This document shows, one piece after another, positions 26,201 to 37,504 of a stretch of DNA of 64,000 nt (position 1 is the stretch's first letter; every line of letters starts with the position of its first letter). The stretch comes from Pseudomonas fluorescens. Lineage in GTDB: Bacteria > Pseudomonadota > Gammaproteobacteria > Pseudomonadales > Pseudomonadaceae. The stretch is taken from assembly GCF_018614655.1 (NCBI RefSeq), contig NZ_JAGGOG010000024.1:92079-156078 (forward strand), written 5' to 3'. A program made the position numbers and the translations under genes. The notes beneath the pieces are model-generated. The model saw only the letters and a list, made by a program, of their open reading frames with translations. It did not search any database and had not been told where the DNA came from.

Positions 26201-29143
26201 TTATTCGGCTTCCAGATGCATGGGTGTCACCACCCGACCATCGTTCTCCGCCTGGCCCAAGTTAGCATCAATGAAGTAAACCCGGTCATCCTCCATCTGC
26301 GCCTTGTCTACCAGGTAATCCTTGATAGCGCTGGCGCGGTCCTGGCCCAGTTGCCGCAACAGCACGTCGCTGGAGCTCCAGAACGTGATCACGCCGTCCC
26401 GTAGCTTCGCTGTGCGGTCGGCGGTGCCCAGGTCCTTCCATTCGGCCGGTGGTTGTTGCTTCAGTCGGGTGCGGTAGATGCCTTCGAGCAGCGGGCCCTT
26501 TGCGCTTTCCGGTACGTCCAATAGCGAAGCCTGGGCCGGAACCTTGTCGCCTCGGCGCTGGAGCATTTTGTAGTAGTTGTACTGATACTCACGCTCCAGC
26601 CGCTGGCCGGCCAGGAGCGGGCCGTCACTGCTGGCGGCGGCGGTCCCTTCAATCTCCAGACGCAGGGCAGGACGCTCCTTGAGCGCCTTGGAGAGGCTGT
26701 TCAGTGCCGACTCGGCATCCTTGCTCAACTCGCTGGAGCCTGCCGCAAATGACACGCTACCAAGGTCTTCCGGACCGCCACTAACCAGCCCGCCAATAAA
26801 CTTGAAGGGCGCCGTGGCTGCACGCACGACCAGGTTGCGCAGGGTCTGCCAGACAATCGGCATCACGCTGAACTGCGGGTTGTTCAAGTCGCCGCTCACA
26901 GGCAGTTCAATGGAGATCTTGCCGTCGGAGTCCTTGAGCAGGGCAATCGCCAGGCGAATCGGCAGGTCCACGGCGTCGGCACTGTCGACCTTCTCACCCA
27001 GTTGCAGTTGTTCGACCACCACTTTGTTCTCGGCTTTCAACTGGCCCTTGGTGATGACGTAGTGCAGGTCCAGGTTTAGCCGGCCCTTGCGGATACGGAA
27101 CCCGGCAAACTTGCCGGAGTAAGGGGTCATGTTGGTAAGTTCGACGCGCTTGAAGCTGGTGGCGATGTCCAGGGCTGCCATCGGATCAAACGGATTCACG
27201 CTGCCCTTGATGGTCACTGGCGCGTAGCGGTCGACCTTGCCCTTGATGTCGACGCTGGCCGGTTTGGCGGCGCGACTGTCAATGGTGCCGATCTGTCCGT
27301 TGAGTTGTTGGATAGCCGTGGCAAAGTTTGGAGTCAGGCTGAAGTCGGCAAAGTTGGCCGAGCCATCATTGATCGCAATTTGACCAATATGGATACCCAA
27401 GGGCTTCTCCTTGCTGGCCGCAGGCTTAGCCGCCGATTTGGCGCCGCCGTCGGCAGGCTGAGGAATCAGCAGGTCGTCGATGTTGGTAGTGCGATCATCA
27501 TTGATCATGAAGCGTGCGTAGGGCTGCAACAGGTTGACCTTGTCGATGGACAGGCTGTTGCCGTGTTGATAGTTCACCCCCTCCAGCACCAGACGCTGCC
27601 ATTTCAGGAAGTCGCGGGTCTTGAGGGTGTCCAGGGTATGCAGCTGGTCAACCTGAGCACGGCCGGTGACCTGGAAGGCCAGGGGCTCGGTGCTCTTGAG
27701 GTTCACGTCCAGGTTACTGCCGAGCATGCCGCTGCGCAGTTCCAGGCGGATGAACGGGCTGATATAGGACTGGGCGACCCGCAGGTCGATGTCCTTGGTA
27801 TCGACTTTCAGCTTGGCACTGACGGGGTTCAGGTTGACCTCGCCGGTTGCCTGGATCTTGCCCTGTTTGCCCAGGCCGGTGTCGAGCTTGAGGGTGAAGG
27901 GGCTCTGGTTGAGGCTGTCGAAATTCTGCAGGTCGAGATTCAGCGGGCCCAACTCCAGGGCTACTGCAGGTTTTACCTGGCGGTCAGCCAGATGCACCTG
28001 GTAGTTGCGCAACTGGACGTCCTTGATCAGCACTTGCCAGGGTTTGTCAGGGGCTGCCGGCGCAGGTTTTGGTGAGTCAGCGGTGGCCGGCGCGGTAGCG
28101 GGTTCAGGCGCTGCGGCAGGCTTGCTCGGCTGGCTGGCGAACAGCTTCTGCCAGTCCAGTTGGCCGTCGGCTTCACGGGCGGCCCAGGTTTCGAGCTTGT
28201 TGCTACGGATCTTGCCGACGATGACTTGCTGCTTGGCCAGGTCTACAGTGGTTTCACTGACGTCCAGTCGCTCCAGGCGGGCCAGTGGCCGGCCATCTGG
28301 CGCCTTGATGGCAAACGGCGCGATGCTCGCGGAGACGTTGGTCAGGTTCAGTTCGGTTTCTTTGGCCAGGTTCAGCTTGTAGTCGGTGCTGAAGTTGAGG
28401 ATGCCGTCCTCCAGAACCAACGGCAGCGCGTCACGGACATAAGGCCACCAGACTTTCATCTTGCCATCAGTCACCTTCAGTTTGCCCTCGGAGGCAATCG
28501 GCACCAGGCTGAAGTTACCGCTCCAGTCGATCTGGCCGCCTTCGGGGCCGGCCGCGACCAGGGTCATATCGGCGTTGTCGTCGGGCAGGGTGCTGAGGTT
28601 TTTCAGCTCGAAGTCGAGTTTGTCGTAGAGAAACTCAATCGGTTCGCTGGGGCGCAAGTCTTCGAAATGCACGTAGCCACCGGCCAGCTTGATGCTTTCG
28701 ATGCGCAACGGAAACGGCTTGCTGTTGGGATCAGCCGGTGTCGGCTCGCTGGGCGGCAGCTTGAACAATTGCGCCAGATTGAGCGTACCGGACTTATCGA
28801 ACAGGATCTCGGTCTTGGGCTTGTCCAGTTGCACGTCGGCCAGGTGCAGGGCGCGAGTCCAGAGGCTGTCGATCTGCAGGTTGGCGTACAGACGTTCAAA
28901 ACCCACTTGTTCCTTGCCAGGTTCGCCGATTTTCAGGCCCCACAAGGTCAGTTCAAGGCTGAACGGGTTGAGCTCAATGCGCTCAATGTGCGCCGGCACC
29001 GTAGCGTAATTGGCCAACTGTTGGTTGGCCACGCGAAGGGCTATGCCGGGGAGAATCAGGAAGCCCAGCAAGCTATACAGTGCAAGGGCGGTCAGCAAGG
29101 CGCCAGCGGCGCGTATCAATCCTTTGGGCATGTGAGGCGCCAT
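26201..29143 (-). CDS. DUF748 (AsmA-like) envelope protein with OmpA-like C-terminus
   Basis: 980-residue envelope protein. One N-terminal membrane helix (about residues 9-33) leads into a very long periplasmic part rich in beta-strand-like repeats, as in AsmA/DUF748 proteins, which are thought to form lipid-transfer bridges or shape the outer membrane. A Pro/Ala-rich spacer lies near 345-370. After about residue 800 the pattern SVSFAAGSSELSKDAESAL...LRLEIEG looks like the first half of an OmpA-like peptidoglycan-binding domain. The second half (LGQDRASAIKDYLV) comes after an insertion of some 80 residues. The start could be ATG 29143 or 29131. Function is not established. Confidence 0.85.
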   Translation of the reverse strand: MAPHMPKGLIRAAGALLTALALYSLLGFLILPGIALRVANQQLANYATVPAHIERIELNPFSLELTLWGLKIGEPGKEQVGFERLYANLQIDSLWTRALHLADVQLDKPKTEILFDKSGTLNLAQLFKLPPSEPTPADPNSKPFPLRIESIKLAGGYVHFEDLRPSEPIEFLYDKLDFELKNLSTLPDDNADMTLVAAGPEGGQIDWSGNFSLVPIASEGKLKVTDGKMKVWWPYVRDALPLVLEDGILNFSTDYKLNLAKETELNLTNVSASIAPFAIKAPDGRPLARLERLDVSETTVDLAKQQVIVGKIRSNKLETWAAREADGQLDWQKLFASQPSKPAAAPEPATAPATADSPKPAPAAPDKPWQVLIKDVQLRNYQVHLADRQVKPAVALELGPLNLDLQNFDSLNQSPFTLKLDTGLGKQGKIQATGEVNLNPVSAKLKVDTKDIDLRVAQSYISPFIRLELRSGMLGSNLDVNLKSTEPLAFQVTGRAQVDQLHTLDTLKTRDFLKWQRLVLEGVNYQHGNSLSIDKVNLLQPYARFMINDDRTTNIDDLLIPQPADGGAKSAAKPAASKEKPLGIHIGQIAINDGSANFADFSLTPNFATAIQQLNGQIGTIDSRAAKPASVDIKGKVDRYAPVTIKGSVNPFDPMAALDIATSFKRVELTNMTPYSGKFAGFRIRKGRLNLDLHYVITKGQLKAENKVVVEQLQLGEKVDSADAVDLPIRLAIALLKDSDGKISIELPVSGDLNNPQFSVMPIVWQTLRNLVVRAATAPFKFIGGLVSGGPEDLGSVSFAAGSSELSKDAESALNSLSKALKERPALRLEIEGTAAASSDGPLLAGQRLEREYQYNYYKMLQRRGDKVPAQASLLDVPESAKGPLLEGIYRTRLKQQPPAEWKDLGTADRTAKLRDGVITFWSSSDVLLRQLGQDRASAIKDYLVDKAQMEDDRVYFIDANLGQAENDGRVVTPMHLEAE

Positions 29144-29239
29144 CTTTGTCGATCAGAAGTGCCTTGGAGTATGGCACGGGTTTACGGTTCCGAAGAACAG
29201 TGCCTTTATTCCTGTGAGTCGACTCTTTCAGGACAAGTC

Positions 29240-30256
29240 TTACAGTTGCAGTATCAGCGTCTTCAGTGGTGGTTGCTGGTCCTGGGATGGAAAGTCCGCA
29301 CCAGGCGTCATGATTTTCCAGTCGCGGACCGGCCGCCCGGCCTTTTCGGCGCAACGCAGCACTTGGTCGCGCCAGTCATCCATGCTGACTTTTGCCAGGT
29401 TGTTGCAGCAGATCAGCACGCCGTTATCGGCGGTGGTCAGCAGCGCCGGCTTGAGCAGGCTTTGGTAGTCGCGCAACAGGTCGACCGTGCCGAAGGCGCT
29501 TTTGGCCCAGGCTGGGGGGTCGAGCAGTACCAAATCATATTGGCGTTGTTCCAGGCGCGGGTAACTCGGCAGTTTCTGTCCGCGACGCTGGGTGATCGGT
29601 AAACCGGCCAACTGGCGAATCGCCGGAAAGTAGTCGGATTGCACAAACCCCATTTCCGGCAACTGTGGGTTGAGATGGCCATTTTCCCGGCCAACCGCCA
29701 GATTGCCCTCGGCGAAATCCAGGTTGCACACTTCACGGGCACCGCCGGCGGCGGCACTCAAGCCTACGCCACCGGTATAGGCAAACAGGTTCAGCACGCT
29801 TTTGCCGGCGCTGTGGTCTTTGACCCACCCGCGGGTGTTGCGCAGGTCGAGGAACAGCAGCGGGTCTTGCCCGGCATGGCGGCCGCGCACCCGGTAATTG
29901 AGGCCCCATTCGTGGCCGATCAGGTCTTCCAGGGCGGCGGGTTCGGCACGGTAGACTGTGTCTTCGCGGTCGATACGCGAGTTGCCGCGGGAGCGGTCGT
30001 TGTAGACCAGCAACAATTCCAGGCCCAGGTACTGATTGATGATTTGATGCAGTTCCAGCAAGGTCTCGCTGTCCAGCGATTGGTGGAAGCTTTGCACCAG
30101 CAATTGCGGGCCATAACGGTCGACCGTCAGGCCGCCGGCGCCTTCCTGGCTGCCATGGAACAGCCGATAGCAGTCGGTGCCTTGCTGATGCAGCTCGGCA
30201 AGCAAGTCTTGGCGATGATCGAGGGCGGCGCGCAGCGCCTGATTCAAGGAAGACAT
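29240..30256 (-). CDS. Class I SAM-dependent RNA methyltransferase (RlmI/RlmK-like)
   Basis: 338-residue methyltransferase resembling the catalytic half of RlmI-type rRNA (cytosine-5) enzymes. It has an N-terminal beta-rich domain with GLTVDRYGPQLLVQ, the SAM-binding motif LNLFAYTGGVGLSAAAGGA (about 175-193), an acidic residue after strand 2 (CNLDFAEGN) and the catalytic-type motif LLDPPAWAKS (about 253). An N-terminal PUA domain, usual in RlmI, is not evident. It likely modifies 23S rRNA, but substrate and position are inferred only. It lies 50 bases after the MpaB-like gene on the same strand. Confidence 0.8.
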   Translation of the reverse strand: MSSLNQALRAALDHRQDLLAELHQQGTDCYRLFHGSQEGAGGLTVDRYGPQLLVQSFHQSLDSETLLELHQIINQYLGLELLLVYNDRSRGNSRIDREDTVYRAEPAALEDLIGHEWGLNYRVRGRHAGQDPLLFLDLRNTRGWVKDHSAGKSVLNLFAYTGGVGLSAAAGGAREVCNLDFAEGNLAVGRENGHLNPQLPEMGFVQSDYFPAIRQLAGLPITQRRGQKLPSYPRLEQRQYDLVLLDPPAWAKSAFGTVDLLRDYQSLLKPALLTTADNGVLICCNNLAKVSMDDWRDQVLRCAEKAGRPVRDWKIMTPGADFPSQDQQPPLKTLILQL

Positions 30257-30305
30257 GGAGCGCGCCTTGCTGGGTGATTGGGGCGCGGGAGTTTAACAGT
30301 TATGG

Positions 30306-31175
30306 CTACAGGAGGCCCATTCGCCTGTGGGCCCGCTGCACCGAACCGTTGCGCATTGCCCAGCGCAACATGGGTGCGCTGCGCTTGACGCCGACCCGGA
30401 TCAGTTGGCGCTGCAACGGGCTCTGTTTTTGTCCAAGCATGTCGCTGGCCCAGTCCGGCAGCAGGTCGATACCCGCCTGCATCATCAGCGAGCCGAATGG
30501 TTTGGCCAGGGCGCTGGGGGAGGGCGCATTGAGCAGCAGGCGCAACACCTCGTGGCTACGTTCGTCACACAGCAATTGCGGGCGAATGTGCTCAAGGTAG
30601 TCGGTGATTTCCTGGCGCGAGCGCGGTACGTGACGGGCGCCAAGCTGTTCGGCCACCAAGGCGATTTCGGTGTAGTACCGGTCCTGATCCCTTGGGGATA
30701 AATCCGGGTTGCAATAACGCAGGTGGGCGGCAAGGAAGTTGCTGACCTCTGCCACATGCACCCAGGTCAGCAACTCCGGGTCGCTGGCGGCGTAGGGGCG
30801 ACCATCTGGGGCGTGCCCGACCACTTGCAAGTGAATGGTGCGCACTTTCTCGATCAACCATTCGGCATCGCGACGGCAGCCGAAGGTGGTGCCGGAGATG
30901 AACTGCGAGGTACGCCGCAAGCGCCCGAGCATGTCCTCGCGAAAGTTCGAATGGTCCCAGACGCCCGCCAGCGCCAGCGGGTGCAATGCCTGCAGCATCA
31001 GGGCGCTGATGCCGCCGATCAGCATACTGCTGAAGTCACCGTGGACTTTCCAGCTCACCGAGTCTGGTCCAAACAGGCCTGGGTCGCCTTTGGGGTTTTC
31101 CAGGTCGAACTGGCCCAGGGACAGGCCGGTCAGGCTCATGAGCTGGGTTTCGATGCGGCTGCGAATAAATTCCAT
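30306..31175 (-). CDS. MpaB/DUF2236-type oxygenase-like protein
   Basis: 289-residue protein of the DUF2236 group, which includes fungal MpaB and the latex-clearing rubber oxygenase, haem-type oxygenases. Family features seen are VSWKVHGDFSSMLIGGISALMLQALHPLALAGVWDHS (about 40-76), with the His-Pro expected at the active region, and later TWVHVAEVSNFLAAH. No signal peptide or membrane segment is obvious. It is 16 bases after acs on the same strand and may share its transcript. The substrate is unknown. Confidence 0.8.
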   Translation of the reverse strand: MEFIRSRIETQLMSLTGLSLGQFDLENPKGDPGLFGPDSVSWKVHGDFSSMLIGGISALMLQALHPLALAGVWDHSNFREDMLGRLRRTSQFISGTTFGCRRDAEWLIEKVRTIHLQVVGHAPDGRPYAASDPELLTWVHVAEVSNFLAAHLRYCNPDLSPRDQDRYYTEIALVAEQLGARHVPRSRQEITDYLEHIRPQLLCDERSHEVLRLLLNAPSPSALAKPFGSLMMQAGIDLLPDWASDMLGQKQSPLQRQLIRVGVKRSAPMLRWAMRNGSVQRAHRRMGLL

Positions 31176-31191
31176 GATGACGCGGGGTTTC

Positions 31192-33129
<1,938 letters not shown>

Positions 33130-33141
33130 GGGGGATCCTTA

Positions 33142-33149
33142 TTCTTGTT
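33142..33149 (-). promoter_or_regulatory. Hfq/Crc-type A-rich motif (AACAAGAA) at the acs ribosome-binding site
   Basis: On the minus strand the acs leader reads AAAAACAAGAATAAGGATC just before the start. AACAAGAA fits the AANAANAA motif bound by Hfq with Crc during catabolite repression in Pseudomonas. It lies 13-20 bases from the ATG, next to the Shine-Dalgarno sequence, where binding would block ribosomes. Confidence 0.6.
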
Positions 33150-33193
33150 TTTGCGACAAGCAATAAAGATGCACCCAGTGGCGGGTGGGTTCA

Positions 33194-33221
33194 AGGCCAA
33201 CGTCCAAACGGACGTTGGCCT
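33194..33221 (-). terminator. Perfect 12-bp hairpin after pgi
   Basis: AGGCCAACGTCC (33194-33205) pairs with GGACGTTGGCCT (33210-33221), 13 bases past the pgi stop on the minus strand. No proper T-run follows, so it may be a Rho-dependent end or a 3' stability stem. Confidence 0.5.
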
Positions 33222-33233
33222 CTCGGGATCAGA

Positions 33234-34898
33234 TCAACCGCGGTGACGACCGCGGAAGTAGTTGATCAAACCCTGGGTCGAGGCATCGTCGGCCGGCTCT
33301 TCTTCAGTGCCGGTCAAGCGGTTGTAGACACCCTTGCCCAGTTCCTTGCCCAGCTCCACGCCCCATTGGTCGAAGGCGTTGATGCCCCAGATGACGCTCT
33401 GTACGAACACTTTGTGTTCATACATGGCTACCAGTGCGCCCAAACGACGGGGGCTGATGCGTTCCACCACAATGGTGTTACTCGGACGGTTGCCCGGGAT
33501 CACCTTATGTGGCGCCAGTTTCTCTACCTCAGCCTCTGGCAGGCCCTTTTCACGCAGCTCGGCTTCGGCTTCGCTGAGGGTCTTGCCGAGCATCAGTGCC
33601 TGGCTCTGGGACAGGCAGTTGGCGTACAGCCACTGATGGTGATCGGATACAGGGTTGAAGCTGACGATCGGCACGATGAAGTCGGCCGGGATCAGTTGGG
33701 TGCCCTGGTGCAGCAACTGGTGGTAAGCATGCTGGCCGTTGCAACCTACGCCACCCCAGATAACCGGGCCGGTATCGGTGGAAACCGGCGTACCGTCCTG
33801 GCGCACGCTTTTGCCGTTGGATTCCATGTCCAACTGCTGCAAATGCTTGGTGATGTTACGCAGATAGTGGTCATACGGCAGGATCGCGTGGCTTTGCGCA
33901 CCCCAGAAATTGCCGTACCACACCCCCAGCAAGGCCAGCAGCACGGGCATGTTCTGTTCGAACGGCGCGTTCTGGAAATGCTGGTCCATGGTGTAGGCAC
34001 CGGACAACAGTTCCTTGAAGTTGGACATGCCGATGGCCAGCGCGATAGGCAAGCCGATGGCGGACCACAACGAGTAACGACCACCAACCCAGTCCCACAT
34101 CGGGAAGATGTTTTCTTCGCGGATCCCGAAAGCCACAGCTGCCGCGTTATTGCTCGAAACAGCAATGAAGTGACGATACAGCTCGGCTTCCGAGCCACCC
34201 TGGGCCAGGTACCAGGCGCGGGCGGCCTGGGCGTTTTTCAGTGTTTCGAGGGTGTTGAAGGATTTCGACGAGACGATGAATAGCGTGGTCTCGGCGCGCA
34301 GCTTCATGGTCAGTTCGTGGAACTCACTGCCGTCGATGTTCGCCAGGTAATGGCAGCGAACGCCTTTATGGGCGTAGGACAGCAGTGCTTCAGACACCAG
34401 CTCGGGGCCGAGGAACGAACCACCAATACCAATGTTCACCACGTCAGTGATCGGCTTTTCGGTGTAACCGCGCCACAGACCGTCGTGGATGCGGCCCACC
34501 AGGTCGGTGATCTGATTCAGCACCTTGTGCACGTCGGGCATGATGCTCACGCCGTTGACCGACAGCTTGTCGCCCACCGGGCGGCGCAAGGCGGTGTGCA
34601 GTGCCGGGCGACCTTCAGAAGAGTTGACCGGTTCGCCGTTGAACAGCGCCTTGATCGCGCCTTGAAGATCGACTTCGTTGGCCAGGCCCACCAGCAGGTC
34701 GCGGGTTTCGCGGGTGATCAGGTTTTTCGAGTAGTCGAGGAACAGCCCGCAGCTGCTCAGGGTGAACTGGTTAAAGCGCTGAGGATCGGCATTAAAGGCT
34801 TCGCGCATGCTGAAATCCTGCATGGCTTGGCGATGTTGATTGAGCGCTTGCCAGGCGGGCAGAGCGGTAACGTCATGAGGGGTGCGGTAATACGCCAT
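33234..34898 (-). CDS. pgi: Glucose-6-phosphate isomerase
   Basis: Interconverts glucose-6-phosphate and fructose-6-phosphate; in pseudomonads, which lack phosphofructokinase, it works mainly in gluconeogenesis and the recycling Entner-Doudoroff route. The 554-residue protein has GIGGSFLGPELV (about 155), the SSKSFNTLET sugar-phosphate loop, GVGCNGQHAYHQLLHQGT (about 378) and the C-terminal signature VWGINAFDQWGVELGK. ATG 34898 follows AAAGGAAA. It stands as its own unit. Confidence 0.97.
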   Translation of the reverse strand: MAYYRTPHDVTALPAWQALNQHRQAMQDFSMREAFNADPQRFNQFTLSSCGLFLDYSKNLITRETRDLLVGLANEVDLQGAIKALFNGEPVNSSEGRPALHTALRRPVGDKLSVNGVSIMPDVHKVLNQITDLVGRIHDGLWRGYTEKPITDVVNIGIGGSFLGPELVSEALLSYAHKGVRCHYLANIDGSEFHELTMKLRAETTLFIVSSKSFNTLETLKNAQAARAWYLAQGGSEAELYRHFIAVSSNNAAAVAFGIREENIFPMWDWVGGRYSLWSAIGLPIALAIGMSNFKELLSGAYTMDQHFQNAPFEQNMPVLLALLGVWYGNFWGAQSHAILPYDHYLRNITKHLQQLDMESNGKSVRQDGTPVSTDTGPVIWGGVGCNGQHAYHQLLHQGTQLIPADFIVPIVSFNPVSDHHQWLYANCLSQSQALMLGKTLSEAEAELREKGLPEAEVEKLAPHKVIPGNRPSNTIVVERISPRRLGALVAMYEHKVFVQSVIWGINAFDQWGVELGKELGKGVYNRLTGTEEEPADDASTQGLINYFRGRHRG

Positions 34899-35071
34899 CG
34901 CTGCGGGTTTCCTTTCTATTACGGGGACTGCCTTTAGGACACTGGAAAGTCCGGAACGTCCTGTTTTTATCGGATGACAGGGGTCGGACGGGGTGCCAAC
35001 GCCAACAAATAGCGTAGGGCGATTACATTAAACCTAGCGTGTCGATCTGTCTTGGCTTTGTCTGCGCTGTG

Positions 35072-35093
35072 GCCGGTACTTTTTTATACCGGC
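35072..35093 (-). other. Small hairpin in the pgi-panC gap
   Basis: GCCGGTA (35072-35078) and TACCGGC (35087-35093) pair around a T-rich loop (A-rich on the minus strand). It lies 28 bases past the panC stop. The lack of a tail T-run makes it a doubtful terminator. The rest of the 222-base gap shows nothing clear. Confidence 0.4.
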
Positions 35094-35120
35094 GCATCAG
35101 ACAGTGCAACAGGCGGGGGC

Positions 35121-35975
35121 TTACGGGTTCAAACTCAGATGTAGATTGTCGATCAATCGGGTGGCGCCCAGATAGGCTGCTACCAGGATCACCACGTCGC
35201 GATCCTCGGCCGTGGCGGGGCGCAAATGCTGGCCCTGACGGACCTCCAAGTAATCCATGCGCATTCCAGTCGCTTCGATCTGTTGGATCTGTTCGGCGCG
35301 CAGCTTGTCGAAATCCCGGTCTCCGGCTTCGATGGCTGCTGCGATCTGGCTCAGGCTGCGGTAGAGCACTGGCGCGATCGCCCGCTGTTCCTCGGTGAGG
35401 TAGCCGTTGCGGGATGACAGTGCGAGCCCGTCATCAGCGCGCACGGTAGGCTCGCCGATAATCTGGATCGGCATGTTCAGGTCATGGGCCATGGCGCGAA
35501 TGACGGCCAGTTGCTGGTAGTCCTTCTGGCCAAACACGGCCAGGTCTGGTTGAACCATGTTGAACAGTTTGCTGACCACGGTCGCCACACCTTCGAAATG
35601 CCCCGGACGGCTGGCGCCGCACAGTCCTTCGGACAGGTGTGGGACGCTGACGCGCGTTTGGCCGGCCATACCGTCGGGATACATTTCTTCGACGGTGGGC
35701 GTGAATAGCAGGTTGCAGCCGGCCTGGAGCAGTTTTTCCTGATCAGCCGCCAGGGTGCGTGGGTATTTGTCGAGGTCTTCTCCGGCGCCAAATTGCAGCG
35801 GATTGACAAAAATGCTCGCCACCACGAAGTCCACCCGCTGCGTTGCCTTGCTTACCAGGGCGGCGTGACCGCTGTGCAGGTTGCCCATGGTCGGCACAAA
35901 ACCAATGCGTTTGCCCTCGCTGCGCGCGCGGGCGACGGCGGCCCGCAGTTCGCGTACGGTTTTAACAGTGTTCAT
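35121..35975 (-). CDS. panC: Pantothenate synthetase
   Basis: Joins pantoate and beta-alanine with ATP to give pantothenate, the coenzyme A precursor. The 284-residue nucleotidyltransferase has the HIGH-type motif MGNLHSGHAALV (about 31), FGQKDYQQL (about 150) and SSRNGYL (about 187), which replaces KMSKS in this family. Its ATG overlaps the panB stop as ATGA, so panB and panC are translationally coupled. Confidence 0.97.
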   Translation of the reverse strand: MNTVKTVRELRAAVARARSEGKRIGFVPTMGNLHSGHAALVSKATQRVDFVVASIFVNPLQFGAGEDLDKYPRTLAADQEKLLQAGCNLLFTPTVEEMYPDGMAGQTRVSVPHLSEGLCGASRPGHFEGVATVVSKLFNMVQPDLAVFGQKDYQQLAVIRAMAHDLNMPIQIIGEPTVRADDGLALSSRNGYLTEEQRAIAPVLYRSLSQIAAAIEAGDRDFDKLRAEQIQQIEATGMRMDYLEVRQGQHLRPATAEDRDVVILVAAYLGATRLIDNLHLSLNP

Positions 35976-36772
35976 GCAGAGAACCCGTGTTCGATGCCCG
36001 GAAAGGTGACGGCTTTGACTTCGGTGACGTAGGCGCTCAGCGCGGCCTGAACGCTGTCATGGCCGGCCATGAAGTTTTTCACGAACTTCGGTACGTGGCC
36101 GGTAATGGAGAGGCCCAACATGTCGTGCAGCACCAGGACCTGGCCGTCGGTGGCGGAGCCAGCGCCAATGCCGATCACCGGTACCTTGACGGCCTGGGTA
36201 ATTTCCTCCGCCAGTTCGCTGGGCACGCACTCCAACAGGATCATGGCCGCGCCCGCCTGCTCCAGGGCGATGGCATCGGCGCGCATCTGGCGTGCCTGGG
36301 CCTCATTGCGGCCTTGTACCTTATAGCCGCCGAGGATGTTCACCGACTGAGGTGTCAGGCCCATGTGCGCGCATACGGGAACGCCACGTTCGGCTAGCAG
36401 GCGAATCGATTCGGCGAGCCAGGCCGCCCCTTCCACTTTGATCATGTGCGCACCGGCTTGCATCAGTTTTCCGGCGTTGTGCAGGGTCTGTTCGACGGTG
36501 GCGTAACCCATGAACGGCAGGTCGGCGATGATAAATGCCCCGTCGTTACCGCGTTTGACGCTGGCCGTGTGGTAGGCGAGTTCATCGGTGGTGACGGGCA
36601 AGGTGCTGTCATTCCCTTGAAGAACCATGCCCAGGGAATCTCCCACCAGTAACACCTCAACTCCAGCCTGGCAGCTAGCCTGGGCGAAGGTGGCGTCATA
36701 GCAGGTCAGCATGGTGATTTTTTCACCTTTGAGTTTGAGGCTCTGCAAGGTGGTCAGGGTAATGTTTGGCAT
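35972..36772 (-). CDS. panB: Ketopantoate hydroxymethyltransferase
   Basis: Transfers a hydroxymethyl group from methylene-tetrahydrofolate to 2-ketoisovalerate, the first committed step to pantothenate. The 266-residue TIM-barrel enzyme has the metal/substrate motif VGDSLGMVLQG (about 43), FMGYAT, HMGLTPQ (about 135) and GIGAG (about 200). GAGGACCC precedes ATG 36772. It precedes panC in a two-gene operon. Its substrate is made by the ilv enzymes, whose genes lie further right in this window. Confidence 0.97.
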   Translation of the reverse strand: MPNITLTTLQSLKLKGEKITMLTCYDATFAQASCQAGVEVLLVGDSLGMVLQGNDSTLPVTTDELAYHTASVKRGNDGAFIIADLPFMGYATVEQTLHNAGKLMQAGAHMIKVEGAAWLAESIRLLAERGVPVCAHMGLTPQSVNILGGYKVQGRNEAQARQMRADAIALEQAGAAMILLECVPSELAEEITQAVKVPVIGIGAGSATDGQVLVLHDMLGLSITGHVPKFVKNFMAGHDSVQAALSAYVTEVKAVTFPGIEHGFSA

Positions 36773-37013
36773 GAAAAGGGTCCTCGTTCAGGCGCTTGGA
36801 AACAGCGAGTAACGCGCGTGAGTCTTCGTTTATACAGGCGCACTTTCTTAAGAATCAGTGCTTATAAGGCCTGGATTGCGCCCTTTAGCGCCGGGTTGGC
36901 GGCAGCGGGACGCCTATAGTCGTGAGGAGAACTCTGGAAGTCAATTGGATGTGTTACCGCATTGTTACGGTGGGGGTGTTACCCCTGTTACTGATGCGAT
37001 TCAGCAGGAAGTC
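36773..37013 (-). other. folK-panB gap
   Basis: 241 bases with no convincing gene. A small GGGG-TGTTA-CCCC hairpin lies near 36973-36986, close after folK. No clear sigma-70 promoter for panB could be recognised. Confidence 0.35.
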
Positions 37014-37499
37014 TCAGGCTTCAGGCTGGCGCTCGAGACCGACAAACGGGCAGGCGGCGAGCAGTTCACTGAGGCGGCGGCCATCGGCCAATTGCAGGCT
37101 GGCTGGGGCCAGTTCGGCGAGGGGGTAGAGTACGAATGCCCGTAGATGGATCTGGTAGTGCGGCACCTTGAGTCGGGGCTCGTCAATCAGTCGATCACCG
37201 AACAGTAGGATGTCCAGGTCCAGCGTTCGTGGGCCCCAGCGTTCGAGGCGTTCACGGCCCTGATCGTGTTCGATGGCTTGCAGCGCATCCAGCAATGCCA
37301 GCGGCGCGAGGTCGCTGTCCAAGGCCGCAACCGCGTTGGTGTAACGCGGTTGGCCAGGGGACAAGGAATCACTTTGATAAAAGGCAGAGACGCCCGCCAG
37401 CGTGGTGTTCGGCAATTGCGCCAAGGCCTCGATAGCGCTGCGCAATTGTTGTTCCGGGGCAGCCAGGTTGCTGCCCATACCGATATAGATGCGCTCCAT
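37014..37499 (-). CDS. folK: HPPK: 2-amino-4-hydroxy-6-hydroxymethyldihydropteridine pyrophosphokinase
   Basis: Pyrophosphorylates the pterin that FolP then joins to p-aminobenzoate; folP is also in this window. The 161-residue protein begins RIYIGMGSNLAAPEQQL and carries the family signature RWGPRTLDLDILLFGD (about 88-103) with metal-binding Asp residues. It starts five bases after pcnB and is surely coexpressed with it, the usual pcnB-folK pairing in gamma-proteobacteria. Confidence 0.97.
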   Translation of the reverse strand: MERIYIGMGSNLAAPEQQLRSAIEALAQLPNTTLAGVSAFYQSDSLSPGQPRYTNAVAALDSDLAPLALLDALQAIEHDQGRERLERWGPRTLDLDILLFGDRLIDEPRLKVPHYQIHLRAFVLYPLAELAPASLQLADGRRLSELLAACPFVGLERQPEA

Positions 37500-37504
37500 C
37501 GTGC

